A stretch of 64,000 nt of DNA, taken from the IMG/VR virus record IMGVR_UViG_3300049489_000707, positions 62,001-126,000 of that record. One strand, given 5' to 3'. Below are positions 27,395 through 35,668 of the stretch, piece after piece. How positions within the stretch are numbered: the first letter of the stretch is position 1; every line of letters begins with the position of its first letter. A program made the position numbers and the translations under genes. The stretch is from a virus. The notes beneath the pieces were generated by a model. The model saw only the letters and a program-made list of their open reading frames with translations. It did no database searches and was not told where the DNA came from.

Positions 27395-29259
27395 TAGGTG
27401 AGTGTACCATCGGTGATGTCGTTGATCGCCAGCTGGGTTGTGCCCTGGCGTTCATCCGTTTCAGTTTCTTGGGGAGAGTCCTTCGTCAGTCCAGGATTGA
27501 ACCCGAGCTGGTCCGTAGGCTTGGTGCCGGCGTAGATGTCGAGATCGCTCAATCCCGTGCCGGTGGCTCTGACACCGTGAGTGAGAGCGAGGGTTGTGAC
27601 AAAAGTCTTCTGTCCGTCAGGCTGGATGCCGCAGCTGTGTGTCACCGATTCGATGTGAAAAACTACGTCGTCCCACTCGATGTTGTCGCCGGGGCAGATG
27701 GGCGCCTGAATGCCAACTGTAACCATTGTTCCGGTGAGCGTGAGCTGCTGACCCATGAGGATGTCAGAGGTGATCTCCATCCACTTCTTGGGACTACCGT
27801 TTCTAGTGTCCTCGGGGGCGCACGGGATGGTCTGCATGTGCGGCCTGAGACCGCTCCTTGCGATGTCCAAGTCGTCACGAATGGGCGGGTTGCGTACGAT
27901 CTGAGCTGCGAATGGAGCTGAGTGGTCAACTGTATCGCCGTAGACGTGAACGAAATTGAAGCGCAATGAGTCGCTGCGCCCGAGGTCGAAGTCCTTCACC
28001 AGCACAGGATCGATTCCCCATCGCGGGAGATCCAGGAACCTGGTCACGGACAGGCTGGTCGTGAGATGCCTGCTGGTGAATGGAAGCTGGCGTACGACCA
28101 TCGTGGGAACCACGAATCCATCTGGATTCACCCGAAGACAGGTGTACATCTCATTGACGGCTGGGTTCAGGTACTGTTGAAGAATCGTCCACACGCTCTT
28201 GTTGTAGAAGTGGGGTGCTTGCGGAAGGAACTCGCCGAGCATGTCAGTGCCGGTGAATCGACGGCTTCCGCCGCCCTCAGTGCCGTCTGGAGCGAAGCCC
28301 TTCGCTGCTTCACGTTCGTCGATACCCCCTTGAGGCAGCTCTATTTCGACCCCGCTGCTCCCGGAGTACTTCTGGATGCCGATAATACACTCAAGCACGT
28401 CGGCGTAGGTCAGTAGGCCGCCAGCAGTGCTCTTTTGGGTCTTGTTCAGGGCCTTGCCAACTACGTCAGGTAGGATGTATGCGTAGTTCGCCGTTAGCCC
28501 TGTAGTTGCTTGAAGCCGGGGGTCACTGTTCCCACGACTGAGGTTTGCGGGAATCCCCTTGCCGAGAAGCAGGTCGAGAAAGGTGGGGATGGCCTTGTTG
28601 ACGTCGATGCTGACGGTCTTCCTGCCAGAACCCTTGGTGATTTCATTCAGCGAGGTGCCGAGCTTGCTGAAGTAGTTCCCAATTGCCGGCTCCTTCTCTG
28701 CGAGGTGTGGGTCGTAGAAAATCTGTGCATCGAACTCGTTGAAGCTGACAGCCGACAGAGTGTAGCGGCTGATGCGGTGACCTGTGGGAGCTTGCGTGAT
28801 TCTCTTCCTCAGGCTTTGGACTCGTCCGGTGAACTTCAACCCGTCTTGGAATCGATTGACGGCCTGTGCTTCCTGGCTCGTGAATGTGTTCAGCTTCTTA
28901 ATTAGCTCATCGTAGTTAAGCTTGTTGTTCACCATCCAGGCCATCACGTAATCGCCCGGGAAAATCTCCGCCAGGTAGTTGGTCCCTGAGTCGATCAGCG
29001 TCGCTGAGGCCTGCATCAGGTACGAGCCCTTCGTGCTGGTTACTTGCAACTGAAGGCAGTCGTCGGTGATGATCATCGGCTTCCCGCGAATCTCCACAGC
29101 GTCACTGTACGTGGTGCTGATGCTTGAGTTTCGATTGCGGTCGTAGGTGGTCGGGAACTTCAAACGAAAGACACACAACACCCAATACGGACTGACCGTC
29201 ACATACTCTGACTCGGGAGCCAGCTCAAAATCTCTGATGACGTCGTAGGTGTTTGCCAT
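27394..29259 (-). CDS. Baseplate hub protein, gp27/gpD-like
   Basis: 621 residues, ATG 29259, directly after the tape-measure gene. It opens with a beta-rich domain (VSPYWVLCVFRLKFP), carries a flap-like region (GDYVMAWMVNN ... LKFTGRVQSLRKRI), and ends with a second barrel (IQAPICPGDNIEWDDVVFHIESVTHSC) in which 'PGDxIxxxxxxFxIxxVxH' is typical of hub proteins. Gene order tape measure - hub - spike supports this. It forms the trimer linking tail tube to spike. Confidence 0.75.
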   Translation of the reverse strand: MANTYDVIRDFELAPESEYVTVSPYWVLCVFRLKFPTTYDRNRNSSISTTYSDAVEIRGKPMIITDDCLQLQVTSTKGSYLMQASATLIDSGTNYLAEIFPGDYVMAWMVNNKLNYDELIKKLNTFTSQEAQAVNRFQDGLKFTGRVQSLRKRITQAPTGHRISRYTLSAVSFNEFDAQIFYDPHLAEKEPAIGNYFSKLGTSLNEITKGSGRKTVSIDVNKAIPTFLDLLLGKGIPANLSRGNSDPRLQATTGLTANYAYILPDVVGKALNKTQKSTAGGLLTYADVLECIIGIQKYSGSSGVEIELPQGGIDEREAAKGFAPDGTEGGGSRRFTGTDMLGEFLPQAPHFYNKSVWTILQQYLNPAVNEMYTCLRVNPDGFVVPTMVVRQLPFTSRHLTTSLSVTRFLDLPRWGIDPVLVKDFDLGRSDSLRFNFVHVYGDTVDHSAPFAAQIVRNPPIRDDLDIARSGLRPHMQTIPCAPEDTRNGSPKKWMEITSDILMGQQLTLTGTMVTVGIQAPICPGDNIEWDDVVFHIESVTHSCGIQPDGQKTFVTTLALTHGVRATGTGLSDLDIYAGTKPTDQLGFNPGLTKDSPQETETDERQGTTQLAINDITDGTLT

Positions 29260-29262
29260 GGC

Positions 29263-31764
29263 TTACTTCTTGGGTACAGCCTTACTGGCTGCTGGTGCGC
29301 CTGGTTTTCCCGGCTGCTGTTTTGCTTTGGACGGGTCGAATGCGACGGCCGCTTTGTTGAAGGAGTCGGTGAGGTCGGCCAGGGCCTTCATCATGTCACC
29401 GGCTTCTTGGCTTAGGTTCTCACCGAAGTTTGCGAGCTTCTTAGTTGCCTCCGGCATCGCCTTGATGGTGTCTTCGAGGTCTTTGCCGATGACCTTGAGG
29501 CTGGCGTCGATCTTCTTCTGCAGCTCTTCCTGAGCAGCAAGAGAGGTCTTCTCAGCCCCGCCGACGCCGCCGCCGATCTTCCCCGACTTGAGCTTCTCCC
29601 CTTGACCCGATAGAATGCGCGCCGCGCCGACCCCGGCCTCTTCATCGCCACCAGTCAGTAGGGCGCTGCTGGCACCGAGAGTCTTGATGGTGTCGACGTC
29701 ACCTTCCTTCCTGAGCTTCTTGAGGTAGTCCCCGTAGCCCATGCCTGAAGCTTGGTAGCCTCGGATGGCCTTCGACATCGGGTCGTTCTTTCCCTCATCG
29801 ACGAATCGGTCGAAGACGGAGCCCATGCTCTCGCCGAGCTGCTCTTTGATTTTGTCTGGCGTCAACCCCAGGGCCTTGGCGGTCTCGGTCATCTTGCCGC
29901 CGTTGGCCATGTCCAGCATCTGCTTCATGGACATGCCGTTGGCGAGGAAATCCTGGCTGTAGCTGCTACCAGATGCATTCAGACCGATGGCTGAGATGAG
30001 GTTACGACCTTGCTGGTAGGAATCGACACCGCCCTGGGTGATGGTAGAGCCGTACTGGAGCCCCGCTACAGCTTGCTGGACCTTGTTGAAGTCGCTCGAT
30101 GCACCCGTGAAGCCCATGCCCGCCTGAGCAGCTGCCAGCGCTCCATACCCGCTCGTGGTACCACGAACATCGAAGCCCTGCCCCAGAACCCCCTGACCCA
30201 GCTGGATACCTGCGGCCTTGTCAATACCACCGCCGAGCGCTCCCATCGCCAGAGTCTTGCCTTGGCCAAGCCGCGCCGAAGCCCCCATGAGTTCGCTGAA
30301 CCCGCCATAGCCCTGGGCCTGTGCAGCCATCGCGGTCCAGGCGTTGCGACCGGCGAACTTGCCACCAGCTGAACTGCGAAGCCCCTGGAAAGCCCCAAGG
30401 TACTCGCCGGCAGTATAGCCCTGTCCTTCAAGCTTGGTGATGAGGTCGCCAGCCTGGTTCTCGTACACACGATCGCCAGCCCCCTTCTTCTGCTGAAGGC
30501 CGCCAACACCCATGATGCGCTGCATCTGGATGCTCTGAGCCATGCGGCCTTGAAAACTTTCCTGGGCCATGTTGGCATACAGCATCGCCGTGCCCTTGGC
30601 CTTCTCGTCGAGCTGCTTGAAGGCGTTCTCCGCCATGTTCGATTGCTGGTGCGCGGTCGTGAAGCCGCCCAAGGCCCCACCACCCGTATCAGGGCCCACG
30701 AGGCCGATAGCTCGTGCGATACCGCCGACCACGGGGATGCTTCCTGCAAACTGACCAACACCGGCTCGAATCTGCTCTGCATTGGCCGCAACGCCGCTGG
30801 TCTGCGCTTCGAGGTCCTTGCGGGCATCGGCATCACGCTGCTGCATCTTCAGATTGAAGAGCCAGCGGGTATCGCCTGCGTGCATTTGGCGAATCTTACT
30901 TTCAACCAACTGTCCACGCTTGCCTTCTTCAGAAGCATACGAGCGATTGCCGGCCAGCGACTCATCGAGGCCGAAGTTGGCCACAGCCAGGGCGCCAGCG
31001 ATGCCCGCGCCGACGGAGCCGATACCAGAGGGCTTCAGCTTACCGAGCATCCCCTTCAGAGCTGCCTTGCGGCCACCAATACCCGCTGCAATCTCGTCAG
31101 GGCTCCGGCTGTCGATGCCTGCTGCATGACGGTCGAAGGCCTCAGCTTCAGCCTCGCTGCTGAACCCGGAGGCTCGCAGTCGCTGTTCCTTGGCCAAGGC
31201 GTGGAGCTTCTGGCCCTCAGCTGCCACGTCGCCACGCTTGGTGCCGGCTTCGAGGAGCTTCTCTTGGATGCGCTCCCTTTCGCCACCGTACAGGCGCTCT
31301 GCGTCGCCAGCCTTCATTCCCTGGGAGACGCTTCGGGCCTGGGCAATACCCAGCTCCTGGTAGCGCTTCGCTAGGTCTGCAATGGTCTTGTCGAGGGCCT
31401 TGAGGTCGTTCTGCTGTGCGCCGATGCCTCGATGAAGAGCGTCAGCCATCACCTTCATGGCAGCTCCGCCCTCAGAGGCGAGACGCTTGAAGCCGTCGGC
31501 GTTGGCCGTCAGAACGGAAGTGAAGCTTGCCTTACCGCCACCGCTGGCTGCAGCTGTGCCGCCCTTACCAGCGAGGGTGCTCTGGGGGCTGGGCGCACCG
31601 CCACCCACCTTGGCTCCCCCCATGATGCCCTGGCCAGCGACACCAGCCATGGCCTTGCCCAGCTCCTGGGCCTTTCGGATCATGTCGTCCAATACACGGT
31701 TGACCGAGCGAGCGCTGTTCTCGTCGACCACGAACTGGAACTTGATTTGCTTGGTTTCTGACAT
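29263..31764 (-). CDS. Tape-measure protein
   Basis: 833 residues, ATG 31764, 25 bases after a YAATCTT element. It begins KQIKFQFVVDENSARSVNRV, a common tape-measure opening. Long helical segments rich in Ala, Gln, Glu and Lys follow (residues ~100-220, ~370-420), then a Gly/Ala/Met-rich central part (GLQYGSTITQGGVD), and a Lys/Pro-rich tail (KAKQQPGKPGAPAAS). No lysozyme or peptidase motif is apparent. Length is usual for a tail of intermediate length. Position between chaperone candidates and hub is canonical. Confidence 0.82.
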   Translation of the reverse strand: MSETKQIKFQFVVDENSARSVNRVLDDMIRKAQELGKAMAGVAGQGIMGGAKVGGGAPSPQSTLAGKGGTAAASGGGKASFTSVLTANADGFKRLASEGGAAMKVMADALHRGIGAQQNDLKALDKTIADLAKRYQELGIAQARSVSQGMKAGDAERLYGGERERIQEKLLEAGTKRGDVAAEGQKLHALAKEQRLRASGFSSEAEAEAFDRHAAGIDSRSPDEIAAGIGGRKAALKGMLGKLKPSGIGSVGAGIAGALAVANFGLDESLAGNRSYASEEGKRGQLVESKIRQMHAGDTRWLFNLKMQQRDADARKDLEAQTSGVAANAEQIRAGVGQFAGSIPVVGGIARAIGLVGPDTGGGALGGFTTAHQQSNMAENAFKQLDEKAKGTAMLYANMAQESFQGRMAQSIQMQRIMGVGGLQQKKGAGDRVYENQAGDLITKLEGQGYTAGEYLGAFQGLRSSAGGKFAGRNAWTAMAAQAQGYGGFSELMGASARLGQGKTLAMGALGGGIDKAAGIQLGQGVLGQGFDVRGTTSGYGALAAAQAGMGFTGASSDFNKVQQAVAGLQYGSTITQGGVDSYQQGRNLISAIGLNASGSSYSQDFLANGMSMKQMLDMANGGKMTETAKALGLTPDKIKEQLGESMGSVFDRFVDEGKNDPMSKAIRGYQASGMGYGDYLKKLRKEGDVDTIKTLGASSALLTGGDEEAGVGAARILSGQGEKLKSGKIGGGVGGAEKTSLAAQEELQKKIDASLKVIGKDLEDTIKAMPEATKKLANFGENLSQEAGDMMKALADLTDSFNKAAVAFDPSKAKQQPGKPGAPAASKAVPKK

Positions 31765-31789
31765 GACCTAGACCTCGGGGGATACAGGG

Positions 31790-31796
31790 AAGATTG
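31790..31796 (-). promoter_or_regulatory. Late YAATCTT element
   Basis: CAATCTT (minus), 25 bases before the tape-measure ATG. Confidence 0.5.
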
Positions 31797-32339
31797 TCAC
31801 TTCCCTTCTTTCGGACTCATCATCCCGAACCCCTCCAATTCCTTCTCGAAATCGGCCGCATCTACGAACTTGATGGCGACATCTGGCTCTAGTTTCTCAA
31901 AGGCTTGGGGCGGCCTCTCTTGTGGCAGCTGCGATGGACGCCGGTCGGCCGCACTCAACATCGACGGTTTTCTCTCAATCGGCTTGACTTCAGTTAGCTT
32001 TGCCTTGGCCAGTCTTTCCTTTTCCTCAGCTGCCAGTCTGCGCGTGAAAGCGAAAGCCTCTGCGTCTTCGATGTCCTTAGCCCGAGCCTTAGCCTTCTTC
32101 TCTTCTTCGGTCTCCAGTAGGACCTTGAGAAGCTCTTGCCTTTCGGGGTCTTCCATGTCTTCGTAGGTCTTCTCGTAGTAGGCGATCAGGATGTCCTCTT
32201 CCGGAATCTCTTCGACCATGTGAAGTGGGGTGTGGAAGGTGATGCTGTACCAACGGCAGATGCTCCGAAAATGAGCATCGCCATCGGGCTTCATGACAGC
32301 CCTAAGAGCCAGGAGCTTGAGGGCGTCGTAGTGGTTCAT
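31797..32339 (-). CDS. Tail assembly chaperone candidate (second)
   Basis: 180 residues, ATG 32339. Residues ~20-75 are globular (FRSICRWYSITFHTPLHMV). The remainder is highly charged and helical (LLKVLLETEEEKKAKARAKD). Two genes of this size just before the tape measure are the usual place for tail assembly chaperones (gpE/gpE+E', gpG/gpGT). The start follows the previous stop directly as TAAATG, so both genes are in the same frame. A classical -1 frameshift fusion is therefore impossible. Function is inferred from position. Confidence 0.5.
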   Translation of the reverse strand: MNHYDALKLLALRAVMKPDGDAHFRSICRWYSITFHTPLHMVEEIPEEDILIAYYEKTYEDMEDPERQELLKVLLETEEEKKAKARAKDIEDAEAFAFTRRLAAEEKERLAKAKLTEVKPIERKPSMLSAADRRPSQLPQERPPQAFEKLEPDVAIKFVDAADFEKELEGFGMMSPKEGK

Positions 32340-32735
32340 TTAGGGCTTTTTCGCTGCCTCTTCCGCCACCGCTTCCACCTGTGCCTGCGCCTTCTTCTGG
32401 ATGGCCTCGATGGCCTCTCGCTCGATGCGCGCTACGTTGTCGTATACGGCAGCGACCGGGGTTTCATCGAGCAGCTCAAGGCCGTTCTTGGAGTCCTTCC
32501 ACCAGCTGGGGAACTCAACCAGATGGACCCAGAGCTTCGAAAAAACAGCGCTCACGTTGGTGGCGTCCACGCTGGCGTCCTCAGGCTTGGAGCCCAACAG
32601 GTCACGCCGGAGCTGGTCGCGCCGGAGGTTGTCCCGATGGCTGAGACGGGGGACGGCCTTGAAGACGCCCTTGAAGGTTTCGCCGGTGACCTCACCGACA
32701 ACATCGACGCTGAACTCAACTGGTAGGTTTGCCAC
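32340..32735 (-). CDS. Tail assembly chaperone candidate (first)
   Basis: 131 residues from GTG 32735, with AGGAG 9 bases upstream. It begins as a small beta domain (ANLPVEFSVDVVGEVTGETF), the style of phage tail chaperone/gp-E-like proteins. It then becomes helical and ends Lys/Ala-rich (AVAEEAAKKP). It is the first gene of the minus-strand tape-measure unit and lies divergent to the plus-strand small-gene block. Role inferred from position and domain style. Confidence 0.5.
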   Translation of the reverse strand: MANLPVEFSVDVVGEVTGETFKGVFKAVPRLSHRDNLRRDQLRRDLLGSKPEDASVDATNVSAVFSKLWVHLVEFPSWWKDSKNGLELLDETPVAAVYDNVARIEREAIEAIQKKAQAQVEAVAEEAAKKP

Positions 32736-32778
32736 TGTTTTCTCCTGGGGGTACGGACAGCCTGAAGGACTAAGTCAA

Positions 32779-32795
32779 CTCCGGCCTATCCGGAG
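32779..32795. other. 6-bp stem-loop in divergent promoter region
   Basis: CTCCGG, loop CCTAT, CCGGAG is a perfect hairpin between the late YAATCTT element at 32,798 and the chaperone GTG. It lies in the leader of the minus-strand transcript. It may be structural or an operator. Significance unproven. Confidence 0.35.
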
Positions 32796-32797
32796 AG

Positions 32798-32804
32798 AAG
32801 ATTA
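32798..32804 (-). promoter_or_regulatory. Late YAATCTT element
   Basis: TAATCTT (minus), 62 bases before GTG 32735. It lies almost back to back with the plus-strand TTGACA at 32,809, so late minus and early plus transcription diverge from here. Confidence 0.5.
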
Positions 32805-32808
32805 CCTC

Positions 32809-32838
32809 TTGACACGAGAGGATCGGATCCTGTAGAAA
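32809..32838 (+). promoter_or_regulatory. Early sigma70-like promoter, near-leaderless
   Basis: TTGACA (32809-32814), 18-base spacer ending in TG, TAGAAA (32833-32838), then 9 bases to ATG 32848. It drives the first gene of the plus-strand block. Confidence 0.7.
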
Positions 32839-32847
32839 GATTCTACC

Positions 32848-33588
32848 ATGGCCTACCTCAAGTACTACGCCGATGAGAACCGCCGTCACAAGGTTGCTGA
32901 GTCCATCAAGCTGAGCTTCCAGGCTTGCGCAGACCTCACCGCCTGGCTCTGCAAGTTCTTCAACCTGGAGCCCAACAAGGTCACCCTCCTGGACAAAAAC
33001 ACCAAGCGATTCTCGCGGGTTAAGAAGACCAAGAGCTGGTACTCTTCGGGCACCAACGAGATCGTCTACCACCCCTCGATGCTCAACCCCCTGACCGTGG
33101 TTCACGAGGTGGCCCACTACGCCCACAACGTCGACCGCAAGAAGCGCTACACTGAAATCCGGGCCAAGTGGGAGACCACCAAGGAGTACACTGACGCCTT
33201 CGGTCGTCTCCGTATCCGCCCCTTCCCGATGCGCAAGGAGAAGTGGCACGGCCCCGAGCACCGCGCCTTCGTCGAGAAGGGGATGGCCGCCATCAAGGCT
33301 CTGCCTGCCCTCCAGCGCTACTTCGCCGAGACCCCCGAAGCCGAGCTGGCCCGTGCCGACCTCGCCCTCCAGGAGGTCCTCCGCAACGGCCTGGACCCGG
33401 TTGCTGCGCCCCGCAACGACGGCGACGTGGTGGCGAAGTTCTTCGAGTCCCTGCCCGAGAAGCTGACCTGCCCGTGCTGCAAGGCCCACATCCCCAAGCA
33501 GAACTTCGGGGTGCGTGTCATGAAGCGAGATGCAAGCGGCGTGCCAGTGAAAATGAGGGCACAGAGCTATTGCAAGGCGTGCCGGTAG
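32848..33588 (+). CDS. SprT-like zinc metalloprotein
   Basis: 246 residues, ATG 32848. It has VVH86-EVAH90-YAH and, downstream, W-H134-GPEH138, the two zinc-ligand regions of SprT/Spartan-type proteins. A C-terminal zinc ribbon follows (CPCC near 209, then C242-KAC245-R), also usual for bacterial SprT. SprT-like proteases in eukaryotes cut DNA-protein crosslinks. The role of bacterial and phage members is unknown. As the first gene after a strong divergent early promoter it may act early in infection, for example on host DNA-bound proteins. That idea is inference. Confidence 0.75.
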   Translation: MAYLKYYADENRRHKVAESIKLSFQACADLTAWLCKFFNLEPNKVTLLDKNTKRFSRVKKTKSWYSSGTNEIVYHPSMLNPLTVVHEVAHYAHNVDRKKRYTEIRAKWETTKEYTDAFGRLRIRPFPMRKEKWHGPEHRAFVEKGMAAIKALPALQRYFAETPEAELARADLALQEVLRNGLDPVAAPRNDGDVVAKFFESLPEKLTCPCCKAHIPKQNFGVRVMKRDASGVPVKMRAQSYCKACR

Positions 33589-33598
33589 TTGATAGAAA
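33570..33598 (+). promoter_or_regulatory. Early promoter, leaderless
   Basis: TTGCAA (33570-33575), 17-base spacer, TAGAAA (33593-33598), 6 bases to ATG 33605. The -35 is one base off the TTGACA family (and within the preceding gene). Confidence 0.5.
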
Positions 33599-33604
33599 GA
33601 ACCC

Positions 33605-33919
33605 ATGAACGACATCGAACTCCTCCGCAACGAGTACCGTAGCATGCAGCGCCGGGGTATCGCGGCTCTCCTCACTATCTGCGCCCTTGATGAGTCGCCC
33701 AAGAGGTTCTACAATCAGCTGGTGCGAGAGCGAATGGTTGGTCTGGAGCCAACGCCCGAGAACTGGATTCGCCAGGCCCGTATTCTCACCATCGACCTCG
33801 AAGTCAGTGCTGATGACTACGACGAGTACCTGCACGAGAAGGCCATGGAAGAGCAGGAGAACGACCACATGGGGTACGACACCCTCGAAGAGCGCCGTAT
33901 GGACAGGGAGGAGTGGTAA
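33605..33919 (+). CDS. Unknown small protein
   Basis: 104 residues, ATG 33605 just 6 bases after a -10-like TAGAAA and without a clear Shine-Dalgarno site. Predominantly helical and acidic, with Tyr/Glu-rich C terminus (DDYDEYLHEKAMEEQENDH). No recognised motif. First of a coupled run of seven small genes. Confidence 0.7.
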   Translation: MNDIELLRNEYRSMQRRGIAALLTICALDESPKRFYNQLVRERMVGLEPTPENWIRQARILTIDLEVSADDYDEYLHEKAMEEQENDHMGYDTLEERRMDREEW

Positions 33920-33920
33920 C

Positions 33921-34166
33921 ATGGCAGACAGAACCTCAGCGGGTGTGTTCGGCGACCTCTTCGTCTACCTGGCTCAACAGCCCCAAAGCCCCCAGCGAGA
34001 CGCCTTCGCTCTCCAGATGTGGAAGAACACCAGCGACTACGACTTCAGCCCGTACCAGATGGGCGCGGACGGGGCTCTGATGGTCCTGGGCCTGGCTCGG
34101 AAGGGGATCGACCCCGACTACCCCGATGACGGTGAGATTCTCCTGTACGGCCCGGTGACGCCATGA
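33921..34166 (+). CDS. Unknown small protein
   Basis: 81 residues. I chose ATG 33921, two bases after the previous stop; the open frame extends further upstream but there overlaps the preceding gene entirely. Contents: an amphipathic N terminus (FGDLFVYLAQQPQSP) and an acidic C-terminal region (DYPDDGEILLYGP). No family recognised. Confidence 0.65.
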   Translation: MADRTSAGVFGDLFVYLAQQPQSPQRDAFALQMWKNTSDYDFSPYQMGADGALMVLGLARKGIDPDYPDDGEILLYGPVTP

Positions 34167-34375
34167 AGATTCTCCACGACACCGGCTGGGAAGCCCGTAA
34201 CACCGGCTGCCGCTGCTACTACGTCAGCGAACGGTTCGTCGACTACGAGGCGGTTCCGGAGGAAGTCCAGAGCTTCATTGACGCAGAAAAGAAGGCGTGG
34301 TATGGTCAGGAATTCTCAGCGCGGGTCATCGGGAACCGCGTCTACTTTCGGAGAGGAGTCGACAGTGGCGACTAA
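34163..34375 (+). CDS. Unknown small protein
   Basis: 70 residues. ATG 34163 overlaps the previous stop (ATGA). It contains TGCRCYYVSERF near the N terminus and a basic C terminus. No recognised domain. Confidence 0.65.
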   Translation: MKILHDTGWEARNTGCRCYYVSERFVDYEAVPEEVQSFIDAEKKAWYGQEFSARVIGNRVYFRRGVDSGD

Positions 34376-34562
34376 AAAGAAGCAGGCCCCCGGTATGACG
34401 TTGGAGCTGGATGGCAAGGTGTTCCTTGTCGACCGTCAGCCGGGCAAGAGGGCAATCAAGACGGAAATCGACGGGACGCTGGTGCTGAAGCTCGTCCTGG
34501 CCGCGCTGACCGAGGGACTCGCGCTGCGAGACCAGAAGAGGACGGCCAGCAATGGACGGTAA
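34365..34562 (+). CDS. Unknown small basic protein
   Basis: 65 residues from GTG 34365, preceded by GAGAGGAG about 10 bases upstream. A longer frame exists, but only this start has a ribosome-binding site. Contains a beta hairpin (TLELDGKVFLVDR) and a Lys/Arg-rich N terminus. Overlaps both neighbours. Confidence 0.55.
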   Translation: MATKKKQAPGMTLELDGKVFLVDRQPGKRAIKTEIDGTLVLKLVLAALTEGLALRDQKRTASNGR

Positions 34563-34734
34563 GTTCACGGTGCGGGCCACGATGGGCATGGTGCTCGGCA
34601 AGAGCCTGCACTTCACCCAGTACGAGGAGGCCAGCGACTTCGCGGCCCTCATGATTCAGGGTCAGCCCTTCGGCGAGGTCGAGGTTCTGAACCCCGAAGG
34701 CAAGGTTGTCTGGAGCTACACCAGGAAGCCATGA
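34552..34734 (+). CDS. Unknown small protein
   Basis: 60 residues, ATG 34552 within the end of the previous gene. Short alpha/beta protein (FGEVEVLNPEGKVVWSY at the C terminus). No family recognised. Translation is probably coupled to both neighbours. Confidence 0.6.
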   Translation: MDGKFTVRATMGMVLGKSLHFTQYEEASDFAALMIQGQPFGEVEVLNPEGKVVWSYTRKP

Positions 34735-34895
34735 GCAAGAAAAAAGAAGTGGCCGTCTGCCAGCAGTGCTTCCGGGACTACACGCGCGGGGCACACGACG
34801 ACGGGTTCTGCAGCGACTTCTGTCTTGAGGCCTACGAAGACAGCTTCGAAGACGAGTTCGATGGTGAAGACGACAAAGTTGAGGAGGAAGAATGA
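34731..34895 (+). CDS. Small zinc-finger-like acidic protein
   Basis: 54 residues, ATG 34731 overlapping the previous stop (ATGA) and ending over the next start. It has C10-QQ-C13 and C28-SDF-C32, a probable single zinc site, followed by an extremely acidic tail (DSFEDEFDGEDDKVEEEE). It immediately precedes and is coupled to the Thg1-like gene, so it may be a partner or DNA/RNA mimic. That is speculation. Confidence 0.65.
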   Translation: MSKKKEVAVCQQCFRDYTRGAHDDGFCSDFCLEAYEDSFEDEFDGEDDKVEEEE

Positions 34896-35668
34896 GTCAC
34901 GACAGCTTGGGCGACCGCATGAAGGGCTACGAGGACGTCTCGCGGGTTCGATTGACCACGAAGCTCCCCGTCATCATCCGCCTGGACGGAAAGGCGTTCC
35001 ACACCTACACGAGAGGCCTCAAGAGGCCCTACGACCAGAACCTCATGGAGGTGATGAATCTCACCACCAAGTACCTCTGCAACCAGATTCAGAATGTGAA
35101 GCTGGCCTACACCCAGAGCGACGAAATCAGCCTGCTCCTGGTAGACTACGGTGACATCAAGACCAGCTCCTGGTTCGATGGCAACCTGCAGAAGATGGTC
35201 TCGGTGGCCGCCGGCCTGGCCTCGTCCTTCCTGACAGCTCGAAGCCCCGACATCTTCCACGAGATTCGCCTGGCGACCTTCGACGCTCGGGCCTTCATCT
35301 TGCCCCAGCATGAGGTCTGCAACTACTTCATCTGGCGCCAGCAGGACTGGAACCGAAACAGCCTCTCCATGCTCGCCCAGAGCCTCTACAGCCACAAGGA
35401 GCTGCAGAACAAGGGTCGAGGCGACCAGCACGAGATGTGCTTCCAGAAGGGCTACAACTGGGCCGACCTCAGCTCCCACCTGAAGGATGGGCGGGTGGTC
35501 ATCAAGCGCCAGGTCGAGAAGGAGTTCGCCAACGAGTTTCTGCCGGGGCAGCCCCCGGGTACCCGGGAAATCGGCACCGTCCTTCGCAGCGAGTGGTACA
35601 TCCCCGAGGAGACCCCCGTGTTCACGGCTGACCGCGAGTTCGTCGAGAGGCTTGTGAGGCCGGCATGA
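34892..35668 (+). CDS. Thg1-like protein (3'-5' RNA polymerase, tRNA-His guanylyltransferase family)
   Basis: 258 residues, ATG 34892 with GAGGAGGAA upstream, coupled to the preceding gene (ATGA). Motifs: R30-L-D32-GKAFHTYTRGLKRPYD, then AYTQS76-D77-E78-ISLLL, the metal-binding carboxylates of the Thg1 palm, and FDARAFILP ... CNYFIWRQQDWNRNS in the second half. Length fits Thg1 and bacterial Thg1-like proteins. Family members add nucleotides to 5' ends of tRNA in the reverse direction. Bacterial TLPs repair 5'-truncated tRNA. In this phage, with an RNA ligase, a kinase and a nucleotidyltransferase in the same block, tRNA or RNA end repair is a plausible job. Confidence 0.9.
   Translation: MSHDSLGDRMKGYEDVSRVRLTTKLPVIIRLDGKAFHTYTRGLKRPYDQNLMEVMNLTTKYLCNQIQNVKLAYTQSDEISLLLVDYGDIKTSSWFDGNLQKMVSVAAGLASSFLTARSPDIFHEIRLATFDARAFILPQHEVCNYFIWRQQDWNRNSLSMLAQSLYSHKELQNKGRGDQHEMCFQKGYNWADLSSHLKDGRVVIKRQVEKEFANEFLPGQPPGTREIGTVLRSEWYIPEETPVFTADREFVERLVRPA

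Noticed and set aside
32340-32345. Programmed frameshift between tail chaperone genes
   Set aside because: Both genes are in the same frame, and the -1 frame after the AAAAAG run stops within about 15 codons.
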